Source of the DNA: Clostridium sp. KNHs205
GTDB taxonomy: Bacteria > Bacillota > Clostridia > Lachnospirales > Lachnospiraceae
Direction: 5' to 3'
Length of the DNA stretch: 64,000 nt
Assembly (NCBI RefSeq): GCF_000702945.1
Contig: NZ_JNLE01000003.1
Span: 1,287,501-1,351,500 of the forward strand
The translations under genes were made by a program, and so were the position numbers. Positions 54,291-64,000 of this stretch are shown here, piece after piece (position 1 is the first letter of the stretch; every line of letters starts with the position of its first letter). The notes beneath the pieces were generated by a model that worked only from the letters and a program-made list of their open reading frames with translations, searched no databases and was not told the DNA's origin.

Positions 54291-54348
54291 TAAAACTCAA
54301 AATATGCCTTTTTAAATGAAATATTGATATCATAAGGAGGAAATGAAA

Positions 54349-54636
54349 ATGAAATTAGTGCCTTTAGGAGACAAAGTGGTTTTAAAGCAGCTTGTTGCTG
54401 AAGAAACAACAAAATCAGGTATCGTTTTACCTGGTCAGGCAAAAGAAAAACCTCAGCAGGCGGAAGTTATTGCAGTAGGTCCCGGCGGTGTTGTGGACGG
54501 TAAAGAAGTAACAATGCAGGTTAAGGTTGGAGACAAGGTTATTTTCTCTAAATATTCCGGAACAGAGGTTAAATTAGAGGATCAGGATTACATCGTTGTA
54601 AAACAGAACGATATCGTTGCTATTGTAGAAGACTAA
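54349..54636 (+). CDS. groES: Co-chaperonin GroES
   Basis: 95 residues: KLVPLGDKVVLKQL, TKSGIVLPGQAKEKPQQAEVIAVGPG (mobile loop and roof) and GDKVIFSKYSGTEVK. Seven-subunit lid of the GroEL chamber. The second ATG (54349) is preferred: it is 8 bases after AAGGAGG, while the first (54343) is only 2 bases away. First gene of groESL. Confidence 0.97.
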   Translation: MKLVPLGDKVVLKQLVAEETTKSGIVLPGQAKEKPQQAEVIAVGPGGVVDGKEVTMQVKVGDKVIFSKYSGTEVKLEDQDYIVVKQNDIVAIVED

Positions 54637-54744
54637 TTATAAAAGATTTCGTATTATACAGTGCCAAAATATACTTTTGGTATGTTTTGTGTGCGGTTGT
54701 ATCTAAACAGATAGGAAGTTTACGATTATTTAAGAATAATTTAG

Positions 54745-56379
<1,635 letters not shown>

Positions 56380-56430
56380 TTTCTGTCTTATCCTGTAAAT
56401 AAATATTTAATAAATACTTGAATACCAAAG

Positions 56431-56473
56431 GCTGTTTGAATTTCTTTTTATAAGGAGTTCAAACAGCTTTTTT
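56431..56473 (+). terminator. Intrinsic terminator of groESL
   Basis: GCTGTTTGAA (56431-56440) pairs with TTCAAACAGC (56458-56467), followed by TTTTTT. Confidence 0.93.
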
Positions 56474-56685
56474 AGCTGCTGATTTTCTTGAATTTTTTAT
56501 AACTTTTTATAAAGATATTAGAATTATTTTGCTATTAAGGCTTTTCCTTTGTGAGTTTTTTTAGTATAATGAAATTAAAGACGTGCCGTTCGGAAAAAAA
56601 GCTGATTGGTCAGCAGCCTGTTATTATAATTATGACAAAATGTATAATAGGGTTAAGGCATAAAATAAGGTTAGGAGGCATAAAA

Positions 56686-57183
56686 ATGAACGAGTTATAT
56701 GCAGAGGCAGGAGTCAAGAGAAAGGAAACTGCTGGGACATATGCTATAAGAATATTATTAATATTTGCAGCTGTTCTGTTGTTCATTATATCATTAAGCA
56801 ACCAGATCATGTTATTTGTAGCAGCTATAGTAATTGTAGGTATTTTTTATTTCTTTCCAAGACTTAGTTTGGAATATGAGTATGTATTCTGTGACGGACA
56901 GTTGGATTTTGATAAGATAATGGGTAAATCCAAGAGAAAGAATGCACTGAAAATTGATTTTGAGCAGGTAGAAGTAATGGCTCCTCAGGGTTCCCATGCG
57001 TTGGATAGCTATAATCACATTAAATGCGATGTGAAGGATTTCTCTTCCGGTAATAAGGAAGCTACCCCTTATGTAATCATTTATCGTCAGGGCGAGAAGA
57101 ACTTAAAGATCTTATTTGAGCCTAATGAGAAAATGTTAAATTGCATCAAGATGAAGAATCCCAGAAAACTTGTACAGTATTAG
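56686..57183 (+). CDS. DUF6106-like membrane protein
   Basis: 165 residues. Two adjacent membrane helices (about 20-38 and 41-57) form a hairpin, followed by a soluble C-terminal domain with YVFCDGQLDFDKIMGKSKRK and FEQVEVMAPQGSHAL, a PH-like beta pattern. I recall similar proteins as DUF6106 in Clostridia. Function unknown. ATG 56686 has TAGGAGG upstream; the frame is open to 56551 but lacks a ribosome binding site there. Transcribed alone. Confidence 0.75.
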   Translation: MNELYAEAGVKRKETAGTYAIRILLIFAAVLLFIISLSNQIMLFVAAIVIVGIFYFFPRLSLEYEYVFCDGQLDFDKIMGKSKRKNALKIDFEQVEVMAPQGSHALDSYNHIKCDVKDFSSGNKEATPYVIIYRQGEKNLKILFEPNEKMLNCIKMKNPRKLVQY

Positions 57184-57252
57184 TTTACACTTATAATTTA
57201 AGCTTTTACTTTAAGCTTTTTCTTTATCAAAAGCAAAGAAAATTAGTTACCC

Positions 57253-57316
57253 AGTACACAAAAGAAGTAGTACACAAAAGAATTAGGTCACAAAAGAATT
57301 AGTACACAAATATATA
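57253..57316 (+). repeat. Four 16-bp tandem repeats
   Basis: Units begin at 57253, 57269, 57285 and 57301 with the form AGTACACAAAAGAATT; unit 3 has AGGTCAC and unit 4 diverges after AGTACACAAA. They lie between the DUF6106-like gene and the terminator at 57341. Confidence 0.85.
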
Positions 57317-57340
57317 GGTAATATAATAAGCTTAAGAAAT

Positions 57341-57389
57341 GTACCCGGGACTGTGTCAGTTATGACAAGGTCTTTCGGGTACTTTTTTT
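57341..57389 (+). terminator. Intrinsic terminator
   Basis: GTACCCG (57341-57347) pairs with CGGGTAC (57376-57382); an inner TGTCA/TGACA pairing and a T-run follow. Confidence 0.8.
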
Positions 57390-57642
57390 ATGATGACATC
57401 AATTATCTTATATATAGTGTTTTTGGCGTTAAAGCCGGAAGGATTAAACTGGGATACCTGGAAACAATTATCCGGCAACTCGTTCAGAGTATATTCAAAT
57501 AGAATAAAAAGGCAGGACAAAGATAGCGGAAAGCATGGAAAGGTATCTGGCGTTAAAGCCTGACTGGCAGTTTATTGAGTTTTATTTATGGAAAGAAAGG
57601 GAACTGGAAATAGAGAATATTGAAAGCCTGAATTATAAATAA
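57390..57642 (+). other. Two overlapping small ORFs sharing LALKP, possible gene remnant
   Basis: An ATG frame at 57390-57563 (57 codons) has FLALKPEGLNWDTWKQ, and a second one at 57535-57642 (35 codons) has MERYLALKPDWQFIEF. Both contain the 12-base repeat GGCGTTAAAGCC and read like protein. They may be a tandem-duplicated, frame-shifted remnant of one gene, or small genes. Neither start has a good ribosome binding site. Confidence 0.35.
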
Positions 57643-57747
57643 TATAAGTAGAAATTATCTGTTCAGTATAGAAAGACGAATGTATTTATGGAGGAGACAT
57701 TGTTACCCTGGTGTATTTGTACCAAAGACAAAAACTATTTTTTCTAG

Positions 57748-57776
57748 TTGACAAGCATAATTTAATTCGTTATACT
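57748..57776 (+). promoter_or_regulatory. Sigma-A promoter of guaB
   Basis: TTGACA (57748-57753), 17-base spacer, TATACT (57771-57776). The leader is only about 50 bases, with no purine riboswitch. Confidence 0.85.
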
Positions 57777-57788
57777 TTTAAAAATTAA

Positions 57789-59285
<1,497 letters not shown>

Positions 59286-59293
59286 ATAACCAG

Positions 59294-59338
59294 AAAAAAG
59301 GAAGCTTTAGTCCAGTTCGGCTGAAGCTTCCTTTTCTT
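59294..59338. terminator. Bidirectional terminator between guaB and the amidase gene
   Basis: GGAAGCTTTAG pairs with CTGAAGCTTCC, with A-rich sequence on the left and TTTTC on the right. It overlaps the last codons of the convergent gene. Confidence 0.85.
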
Positions 59339-59996
59339 TTATATATTCGAAAACATCCTCTTTCAGGGTTTCCCATTTGTCTTCATGTTCAACGTAATAT
59401 AAGGGGCAGAGTTTCCCGGTAATGTCATAATGTCTTAAGATATCCTCTTCCTCCAGATTGTATTTGCTGCATAACCAGGCAGTAAGGGCAATCAGGGATT
59501 CATAAGTCTTCTTATTAAATTCTCCCGAAGCATCCGGATGGCAGCATTCTATTGAGATAGTATCAATATTTCTGTCATTGGAAGCAAAGGACATTTCATC
59601 TAAAGGAATACACTGTACGATTTCACCGTCTAATCCAATTACAAAGTGACTGCTGGCAGAGATTCTGGTCTGGGACTTAAGATTCTCAAAGTAATTTCTA
59701 TTGGCTTCAGCTGAGGTGCCGGGATTAGCAGTATAATGGATTACGATACCCTTAACCTTCTTAATTGGTTCTTCCGGTCTGGAATAATCATTGGGAGTAA
59801 GGTACATCTCCGTAATGGGAGGGGGTGCAATGGTATAATAAGCGAAACCATTGGGAGCATCCCTGTGATATTTCAGTACCGATAAAATCATTATAACAAC
59901 AATTGCAGCCATAAGCATGAAGAGGCTGGTAACAGCTGTAATATTTATAATTTTTCGTCTGTGTCTTTTTCTGCGGCGCTTGTCCTTGGCGTTCAT
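59307..59996 (-). CDS. N-acetylmuramoyl-L-alanine amidase-like protein (Amidase_2/PGRP)
   Basis: 229 residues. A very basic start (KDKRRRKRHRRK) and one membrane helix (about 19-42) anchor it. The Amidase_2 domain follows, with zinc ligands His in GIVIHYTAN, His in ILRHYDITGK and Cys in LCP; SSHFVIGLDGEIVQCIPLDEMSF lies between. It should cut the bond between muramic acid and L-alanine in peptidoglycan. Monocistronic or with the deaminase gene upstream (151-base gap). Confidence 0.92.
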   Translation of the reverse strand: MNAKDKRRRKRHRRKIINITAVTSLFMLMAAIVVIMILSVLKYHRDAPNGFAYYTIAPPPITEMYLTPNDYSRPEEPIKKVKGIVIHYTANPGTSAEANRNYFENLKSQTRISASSHFVIGLDGEIVQCIPLDEMSFASNDRNIDTISIECCHPDASGEFNKKTYESLIALTAWLCSKYNLEEEDILRHYDITGKLCPLYYVEHEDKWETLKEDVFEYIKEKEASAELD

Positions 59997-60147
59997 AGTA
60001 TAGGAGACCCTCTTTTGAAAGTTAGTATCTGTATAAGCTGAATTATCATCAAAAGTTTAATCCGGCTTCTATATTATCATCCCATAAATATAAACCGGAA
60101 TGCAAGAAAAAATAACTTAAGAATAATGATTAATTTCTTAAGAGAAA

Positions 60148-60627
60148 TTATAAAGAGATAGTAATATCTCTGTTAATTGGCTGATACTGTCGATAGGTAG
60201 TCCCGGTAGCATCTAACATTCGTTTTGCAGCTTTCGTAGCGTCGGTATCTGCATACTTGTCCGAGAGGTAGATAAGCTCGCTGATTCCCTTCTGAATAAT
60301 GGCTTTTGTACATTCGTTACAGGGGAACAGGGTTACATAGAGTTTGGCACCTTTCATATCAGGACCGGTGTAATTAAGTATGGCATTCATTTCGGCGTGA
60401 CATACATAGAAATATTTGGTGTCAAGGGGGTTGCCGTCCCTCTCCCAGGGAAAGTCATCATCGGAACAGCCAATGGGCATTCCATTATAACCTACAGAAA
60501 GAATCTTGTTATCCTGACTTACGATACATGCTCCAACACTGGTACTGGGATCCTTGCTGCGTTCTGCAGAGAAAATCGCAATACCCATAAAATATTCATC
60601 CCAGGTGATATAATCCTGTTTCTTCAT
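60148..60627 (-). CDS. Deoxycytidylate deaminase (ComEB-like)
   Basis: 159 residues of the cytidine/dCMP deaminase fold, with the catalytic HAEMNAIL (zinc His, proton-shuttle Glu) and PCNECTKAI (zinc cysteines). Converts dCMP to dUMP for thymidylate synthesis. DPSTSVGACIV near the start is typical of the dCMP group. RBS AGGAGG before ATG. Confidence 0.93.
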   Translation of the reverse strand: MKKQDYITWDEYFMGIAIFSAERSKDPSTSVGACIVSQDNKILSVGYNGMPIGCSDDDFPWERDGNPLDTKYFYVCHAEMNAILNYTGPDMKGAKLYVTLFPCNECTKAIIQKGISELIYLSDKYADTDATKAAKRMLDATGTTYRQYQPINRDITISL

Positions 60628-60812
60628 ACCCTTATCCTCCTAAAGTACTCATCATTAGAAGTATTTTAACATAGGAAGCAGGGTAAGTAAATTGTAACTG
60701 TAAAGAAACAGGTAAAGGAAATATATAATAGAAAAAATACTTGCATAACAGAAAAAACTATAATATATTAATCTAATAGGAATTGTATGAAATACTATTA
60801 AGCATTAATACA

Positions 60813-60960
60813 AAATTGGATACTACATAAAATATTAATATTAAATAGGGATTACATAAAATATTAATATCAAATAGGGATTACATGAACTATTAATATC
60901 AAATAGGGATTACATGAACTTTTAATATTAAATAGGGATTGGATTATATAAACTATTAAT
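60813..60960 (+). repeat. 29-bp tandem repeats upstream of the ECF transporter operon
   Basis: Units of AAATAGGGATTACAT followed by an AT-rich half start at 60843, 60872, 60901 and 60930, exactly 29 bases apart, with a degenerate unit before (from 60813). There are no unique spacers, so this is not a CRISPR array. The array ends about 55 bases before the S-component gene. The rest of 60628-61016 is AT-rich without a gene. Confidence 0.9.
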
Positions 60961-61016
60961 ACCTATTAGGTATTGATATAATAAAAATTTCATATTTAAG
61001 GTAGGAGGAATATCTT

Positions 61017-61568
61017 ATGAAGAAATTAAGTATCCGTGCAGTTGTTGCAATCGGAATCGGAACGGCACTCTACATTGTACTGTCTCTTGTTTCAATCCCC
61101 CTGGGTTTTATCCCGAACACTGCTATCCAGCCAAGGGCAGCCTTGCTTGCACTTATTGCGGCAATTTATGGACCAGTGGTAGGCGGAGCGGTAGGGTTCC
61201 TTGGCCACGCATTGGCTGACGCCTTCCAATATGGCGGTATATGGTGGAGTTGGGTATTCCCCGATGCCGTATTTGGTATTTTGGCCGGTATCCTGGCCGG
61301 TAAATACCAGATTGAAAAAGGTGGTTTTGCCGGAAAACAGATTGTTTTATTTAATGCAGCACAAATAGTTGCAAATGCAATTACCTGGATCGGACTGGCA
61401 CCTGTCTTTGATATTGCTATTTATGCAGAACCTGTTAACAAAGTATTTGCCCAAGGATTTTTTGCCTTCCTGGGCAATAGCATCACCATTGGTATTCTCG
61501 GTACCTTACTGGCACTTGCTTATACAAGGGTTAAAGCAAGATCGTCAAGCCTTGACAGAGAAGACTAG
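61017..61568 (+). CDS. ECF transporter S component, UPF0397 family
   Basis: 183 residues with five or six membrane helices. SIRAVVAIGIGTALYIVLSLVSIPLG, AALLALIAAIYGPVVGGAVGFLGHALADAF and GGIWWSWVFPDAVFGIL are hallmarks of UPF0397. It is the substrate-binding membrane subunit of an energy-coupling-factor importer; the substrate is unknown for this family. RBS GGAGG. The terminator-like hairpin at 61579 separates it from the ATPase gene. Confidence 0.9.
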   Translation: MKKLSIRAVVAIGIGTALYIVLSLVSIPLGFIPNTAIQPRAALLALIAAIYGPVVGGAVGFLGHALADAFQYGGIWWSWVFPDAVFGILAGILAGKYQIEKGGFAGKQIVLFNAAQIVANAITWIGLAPVFDIAIYAEPVNKVFAQGFFAFLGNSITIGILGTLLALAYTRVKARSSSLDRED

Positions 61569-61578
61569 ATTACATAAC

Positions 61579-61608
61579 AGGAATCCTGTAAAAAGGATTC
61601 CTGTTTTC
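61579..61608 (+). terminator. Intra-operon terminator-like hairpin
   Basis: CAGGAATCC (61579-61587) pairs with GGATTCCTG (61596-61604), followed by TTTTC. It may partially stop transcription so that S component exceeds the energising module. Confidence 0.8.
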
Positions 61609-61726
61609 TGCAGGGAGGAAGAGTGAAAGAAAATTATGAAAGGAAGGATGCCACGTTGAAATTCTTTCACTCCTTATTATTTGTGGCAGTATCACAGGCA
61701 ACCTGGGATATGCAATGGGGGTATAT

Positions 61727-63433
61727 ATGAATAAAGAAATTATTGTATTTAAAGACTTTACATTTAGATATAGGACACAGAAGCGCCCCACTCTGACGGA
61801 TATTAACCTGACTTTGTATGAAGGGGAAAAAGTTCTGATTATAGGACCCTCCGGTTCGGGAAAATCAACTCTTGCCCATTGCATTAATGGCCTGATACCC
61901 AATTCCTTCGAAGGTGAAATACAGGGAAGTGTTCTTATAGGTGGAAATAATCCGGCAAAAGCCGGTATTTTTGGAATTTCCCAGAGTGTCGGAACGGTGA
62001 TGCAGGATATGGACAGCCAGTTTATCGGTTTAACTGTGGGGGAAGACATTGCTTTTGCTATGGAAAATGATTGCATCCCTCAGGCAGCTATGAAAGAAAC
62101 TGTTAAAAAATATGCAGATATGGTAGGAGTGGGCAACCTTTTATCCCATGCTCCTTCCGCTCTGTCCGGCGGTCAAAAGCAAAGGGTAGCCATTGCCGGT
62201 ATCATGACCAACGATGCGGATATCCTCTTGTTTGATGAACCCCTTGCCAATCTGGATCCGGCTACAGGTAAATATGCCATAGAATTAATTGATGAAATCC
62301 ATCAAAGCACAAAAAAAACTATAGTCCTGATCGAACATCGACTGGAAGACGTCCTTCACCGGCCGGTAGATCGTATCATTGTAGTCGGAGACGGTAAAAT
62401 ACTTTCGGATACCACGCCAGATGAACTTTTATGTCAGTCAGTTTTAAAGGAAAACGGAATAAGAGAGCCTCTCTATCTTACTGCTGTAAAATATTCTGGA
62501 GGCAGTATCCAGCCAGCAGACCATCCTTCTGATATACATAACATGTCTCTCGTAAAACAACGGGAAAAAATCAATGGCTGGTATCAAAGCATTCCAGAGC
62601 CGGCTCCTGTGGTGGATACACAAGAACTTCTTACTATTCAAAATCTTACCTATGCATATGAGAAGAAAAAAAACGTACTTACCAATGTGTCATTTTCTAT
62701 CCATAAGGGGGAGATGGTAAGTATCGTTGGAAGGAATGGAGCCGGAAAAAGCACCCTATCAAAGCTTATCTGCGGATTTCTTCGTCCTGATTCAGGAACC
62801 ATCTCGTATAAAGGAAGTAATATGGCAGAACAGTCAATTGCCAAACGTGCTGAAACCATCGGGCTGGTGATGCAGAATCCAAATCAGATGATTTCCAAAC
62901 CGATGATATATGATGAGGTGGCGCTGGGGCTGCGCACCCGGGGATACCCAGAAGAGGCAATAAAAGAAAAGGTAGAGAACGTACTAAATATCTGCGGTCT
63001 TTACCCATTTAGAAATTGGCCGGTATCTGCTCTTAGTTTCGGTCAGAAAAAGCGGGTAACAATTGCTTCTATTTTGGTATTAGAACCGGAAATCCTGATA
63101 CTAGATGAGCCTACCGCAGGTCAGGACTATAGACATTATACAGAAATTATGAAATTTTTAGAAAAGCTTCATCAGGATATTGGAATTACCATTCTGATGA
63201 TTACCCATGACATGCACCTGATGCTGGAATATGCTGACCGAACCATAGTAATATCCGATGGAATTCTTGTTGCAGATGACCGTCCTGCTAAGATTCTGAC
63301 CATGCCAGGAATAGCGGAGAAGGCTAATCTAAAGGTGACTTCACTTTATTATCTGGCAGAAGCCTGTGAAATTGCAGATGCAACGGGATTTGTTGAAAGC
63401 TTTATCCGGTATGACAGGGAGGTGAATCACTAA
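61727..63433 (+). CDS. Fused ECF transporter ATPase (EcfA-EcfA', YkoD-like)
   Basis: One chain of about 568 residues with two complete ABC ATPase domains. Domain 1 has GPSGSGKST, LSGGQKQRVAIAGIM and LLFDEPLANLDP. Domain 2 (from about 305) has GRNGAGKST, LSFGQKKRVTIASIL and LILDEPTAGQD. It replaces the usual separate EcfA1 and EcfA2. ATG 61727 is preferred to the upstream ATG at 61715 because GGGGG lies 5 bases upstream. The EcfT gene follows 2 bases after its stop. Confidence 0.93.
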   Translation: MNKEIIVFKDFTFRYRTQKRPTLTDINLTLYEGEKVLIIGPSGSGKSTLAHCINGLIPNSFEGEIQGSVLIGGNNPAKAGIFGISQSVGTVMQDMDSQFIGLTVGEDIAFAMENDCIPQAAMKETVKKYADMVGVGNLLSHAPSALSGGQKQRVAIAGIMTNDADILLFDEPLANLDPATGKYAIELIDEIHQSTKKTIVLIEHRLEDVLHRPVDRIIVVGDGKILSDTTPDELLCQSVLKENGIREPLYLTAVKYSGGSIQPADHPSDIHNMSLVKQREKINGWYQSIPEPAPVVDTQELLTIQNLTYAYEKKKNVLTNVSFSIHKGEMVSIVGRNGAGKSTLSKLICGFLRPDSGTISYKGSNMAEQSIAKRAETIGLVMQNPNQMISKPMIYDEVALGLRTRGYPEEAIKEKVENVLNICGLYPFRNWPVSALSFGQKKRVTIASILVLEPEILILDEPTAGQDYRHYTEIMKFLEKLHQDIGITILMITHDMHLMLEYADRTIVISDGILVADDRPAKILTMPGIAEKANLKVTSLYYLAEACEIADATGFVESFIRYDREVNH

Positions 63434-63435
63434 AT

Positions 63436-64000
63436 ATGGGAAAATTACTTACCTTTTCCGAGAAAGACACGTGGATACACCGCTTGTGTGGTGTATCCAA
63501 GATGGTTTTCTTTATCCTTTGGTCGGTAGTAGGAATGGTTACCTATGATACAAGAATCCTGCTGTTTATGTTTGTCAGCAGTTTAGTCTTGTTCGCTCTG
63601 TCAAAAACGGAATACCATCAGGTTTCAACAGTTCTGAAAGTCATCTTTTTCTTCCTGCTAATCAACGTTATAGCAATATTCATCTTTGCTCCCTACCAGG
63701 GCAGTAAAATCTATGGAACCAGAACAGAGCTGATACATTTAGCAGGTTACTATGCCTTAACCAAAGAACAGCTCTTCTACGAAATAAATATCATACTAAA
63801 GTACTTTACGGTAATTCCGGTAGCGCTTATGTTTATTGTAACCACCAATCCAAGTGAATTTGCTGCATCTCTGAATAAACTTGGGATAAAGTATACCATT
63901 GGTTATTCCATTGCCATAGCCCTCCGGTATATCCCGGATGTCCAAAAAAACTTTCAGGAAATCAAAACCGCCCAGGAGGCAAGGGGGATAGACATGTCAA
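63436..64000 (+). CDS. ECF transporter T component (EcfT), cut by the window edge
   Basis: The frame starts at ATG 63436 (GGGAGG-like sequence within the end of the previous gene) and runs open to the last base, 188 codons visible. It has several hydrophobic segments, and TAQEARGID near the visible end is the first coupling Ala-Arg-Gly motif that contacts the ATPases. Completes the S-A-T gene order of a dedicated ECF importer. Confidence 0.88.
   Translation, partial: MGKLLTFSEKDTWIHRLCGVSKMVFFILWSVVGMVTYDTRILLFMFVSSLVLFALSKTEYHQVSTVLKVIFFFLLINVIAIFIFAPYQGSKIYGTRTELIHLAGYYALTKEQLFYEINIILKYFTVIPVALMFIVTTNPSEFAASLNKLGIKYTIGYSIAIALRYIPDVQKNFQEIKTAQEARGIDMS

Noticed and set aside
60813..60960. 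CRISPR-like 29-bp repeats
   Set aside because: The repeats are head to tail with no unique spacers, and no cas gene is near.

Overview
The window looks like a chromosome segment from a low-GC Gram-positive anaerobe of the Clostridia, most likely a member of the Lachnospiraceae. The grounds are strong AGGAGG-type ribosome binding sites, sigma-A-like TTGACA/TATAAT promoters, a perfect CIRCE operator before groESL, a CdaA/CdaR pair, LCP and CDP-glycerol wall-polymer genes, and several small families typical of that group. This assignment is inferred from gene content only. No rRNA or tRNA gene, CRISPR array or prophage was seen.

Left edge (1-9.5 kb): an AT-rich defence island. It holds the 3' end of a large gene (possibly AIPR family), a 5-methylcytosine DNA methyltransferase, a nuclease-helicase fusion (PD-(D/E)XK plus DUF2075) and an HNH endonuclease. 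Next come the remains of a DUF3427 helicase and an overlapping NUDIX hydrolase. The helicase has lost its 5' half. Its 3' part is split by an intact 2,703-bp IS66 element flanked by an exact 8-bp target duplication.

Core region A (10-29.7 kb): a structured leader precedes two membrane proteins, cdaA and cdaR (c-di-AMP synthesis and control). Then come an HPr-like protein, leuA and a wall-polysaccharide cluster (tagD-like cytidylyltransferase, two CDP-glycerol glycerophosphotransferase-like proteins, a WsaF-like glycosyltransferase). On the minus strand are a DinB-like gene, an LCP ligase and a polyprenyl-phosphate sugar transferase. An HtrA protease, ClpX, a barrel-like protein of unknown function and a zinc-ribbon protein follow. 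Two copies of a ~214-bp long-hairpin repeat, with compensatory base changes between copies, lie in this part, together with a 45-bp higher-order tandem repeat.

Core region B (29.8-41.8 kb): an attenuator-like promoter/terminator pair precedes a complete livJHMGF branched-chain amino-acid transporter. Then come a cytidylate-kinase-like protein, a third hairpin element, an aminotransferase with a compact regulatory region, a HisC-like aminotransferase, glnS, and DUF2225 and DUF6062 proteins.

Region C (41.9-54 kb): two complete two-component/ABC-exporter modules lie head to tail on the minus strand, with spot GC near 47%. Each has a response regulator, a histidine kinase, a MacB-type ATPase and an FtsX-type permease. 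Next to them is an IS110-family transposase with an upstream non-coding stretch that could encode a bridge RNA.

Right part (54-64 kb): CIRCE-controlled groESL, a DUF6106-like membrane protein, guaB, a peptidoglycan amidase-like protein, a dCMP deaminase, and a 29-bp tandem repeat. The window ends inside an ECF vitamin/ion transporter operon (S component, fused EcfA pair, start of EcfT).
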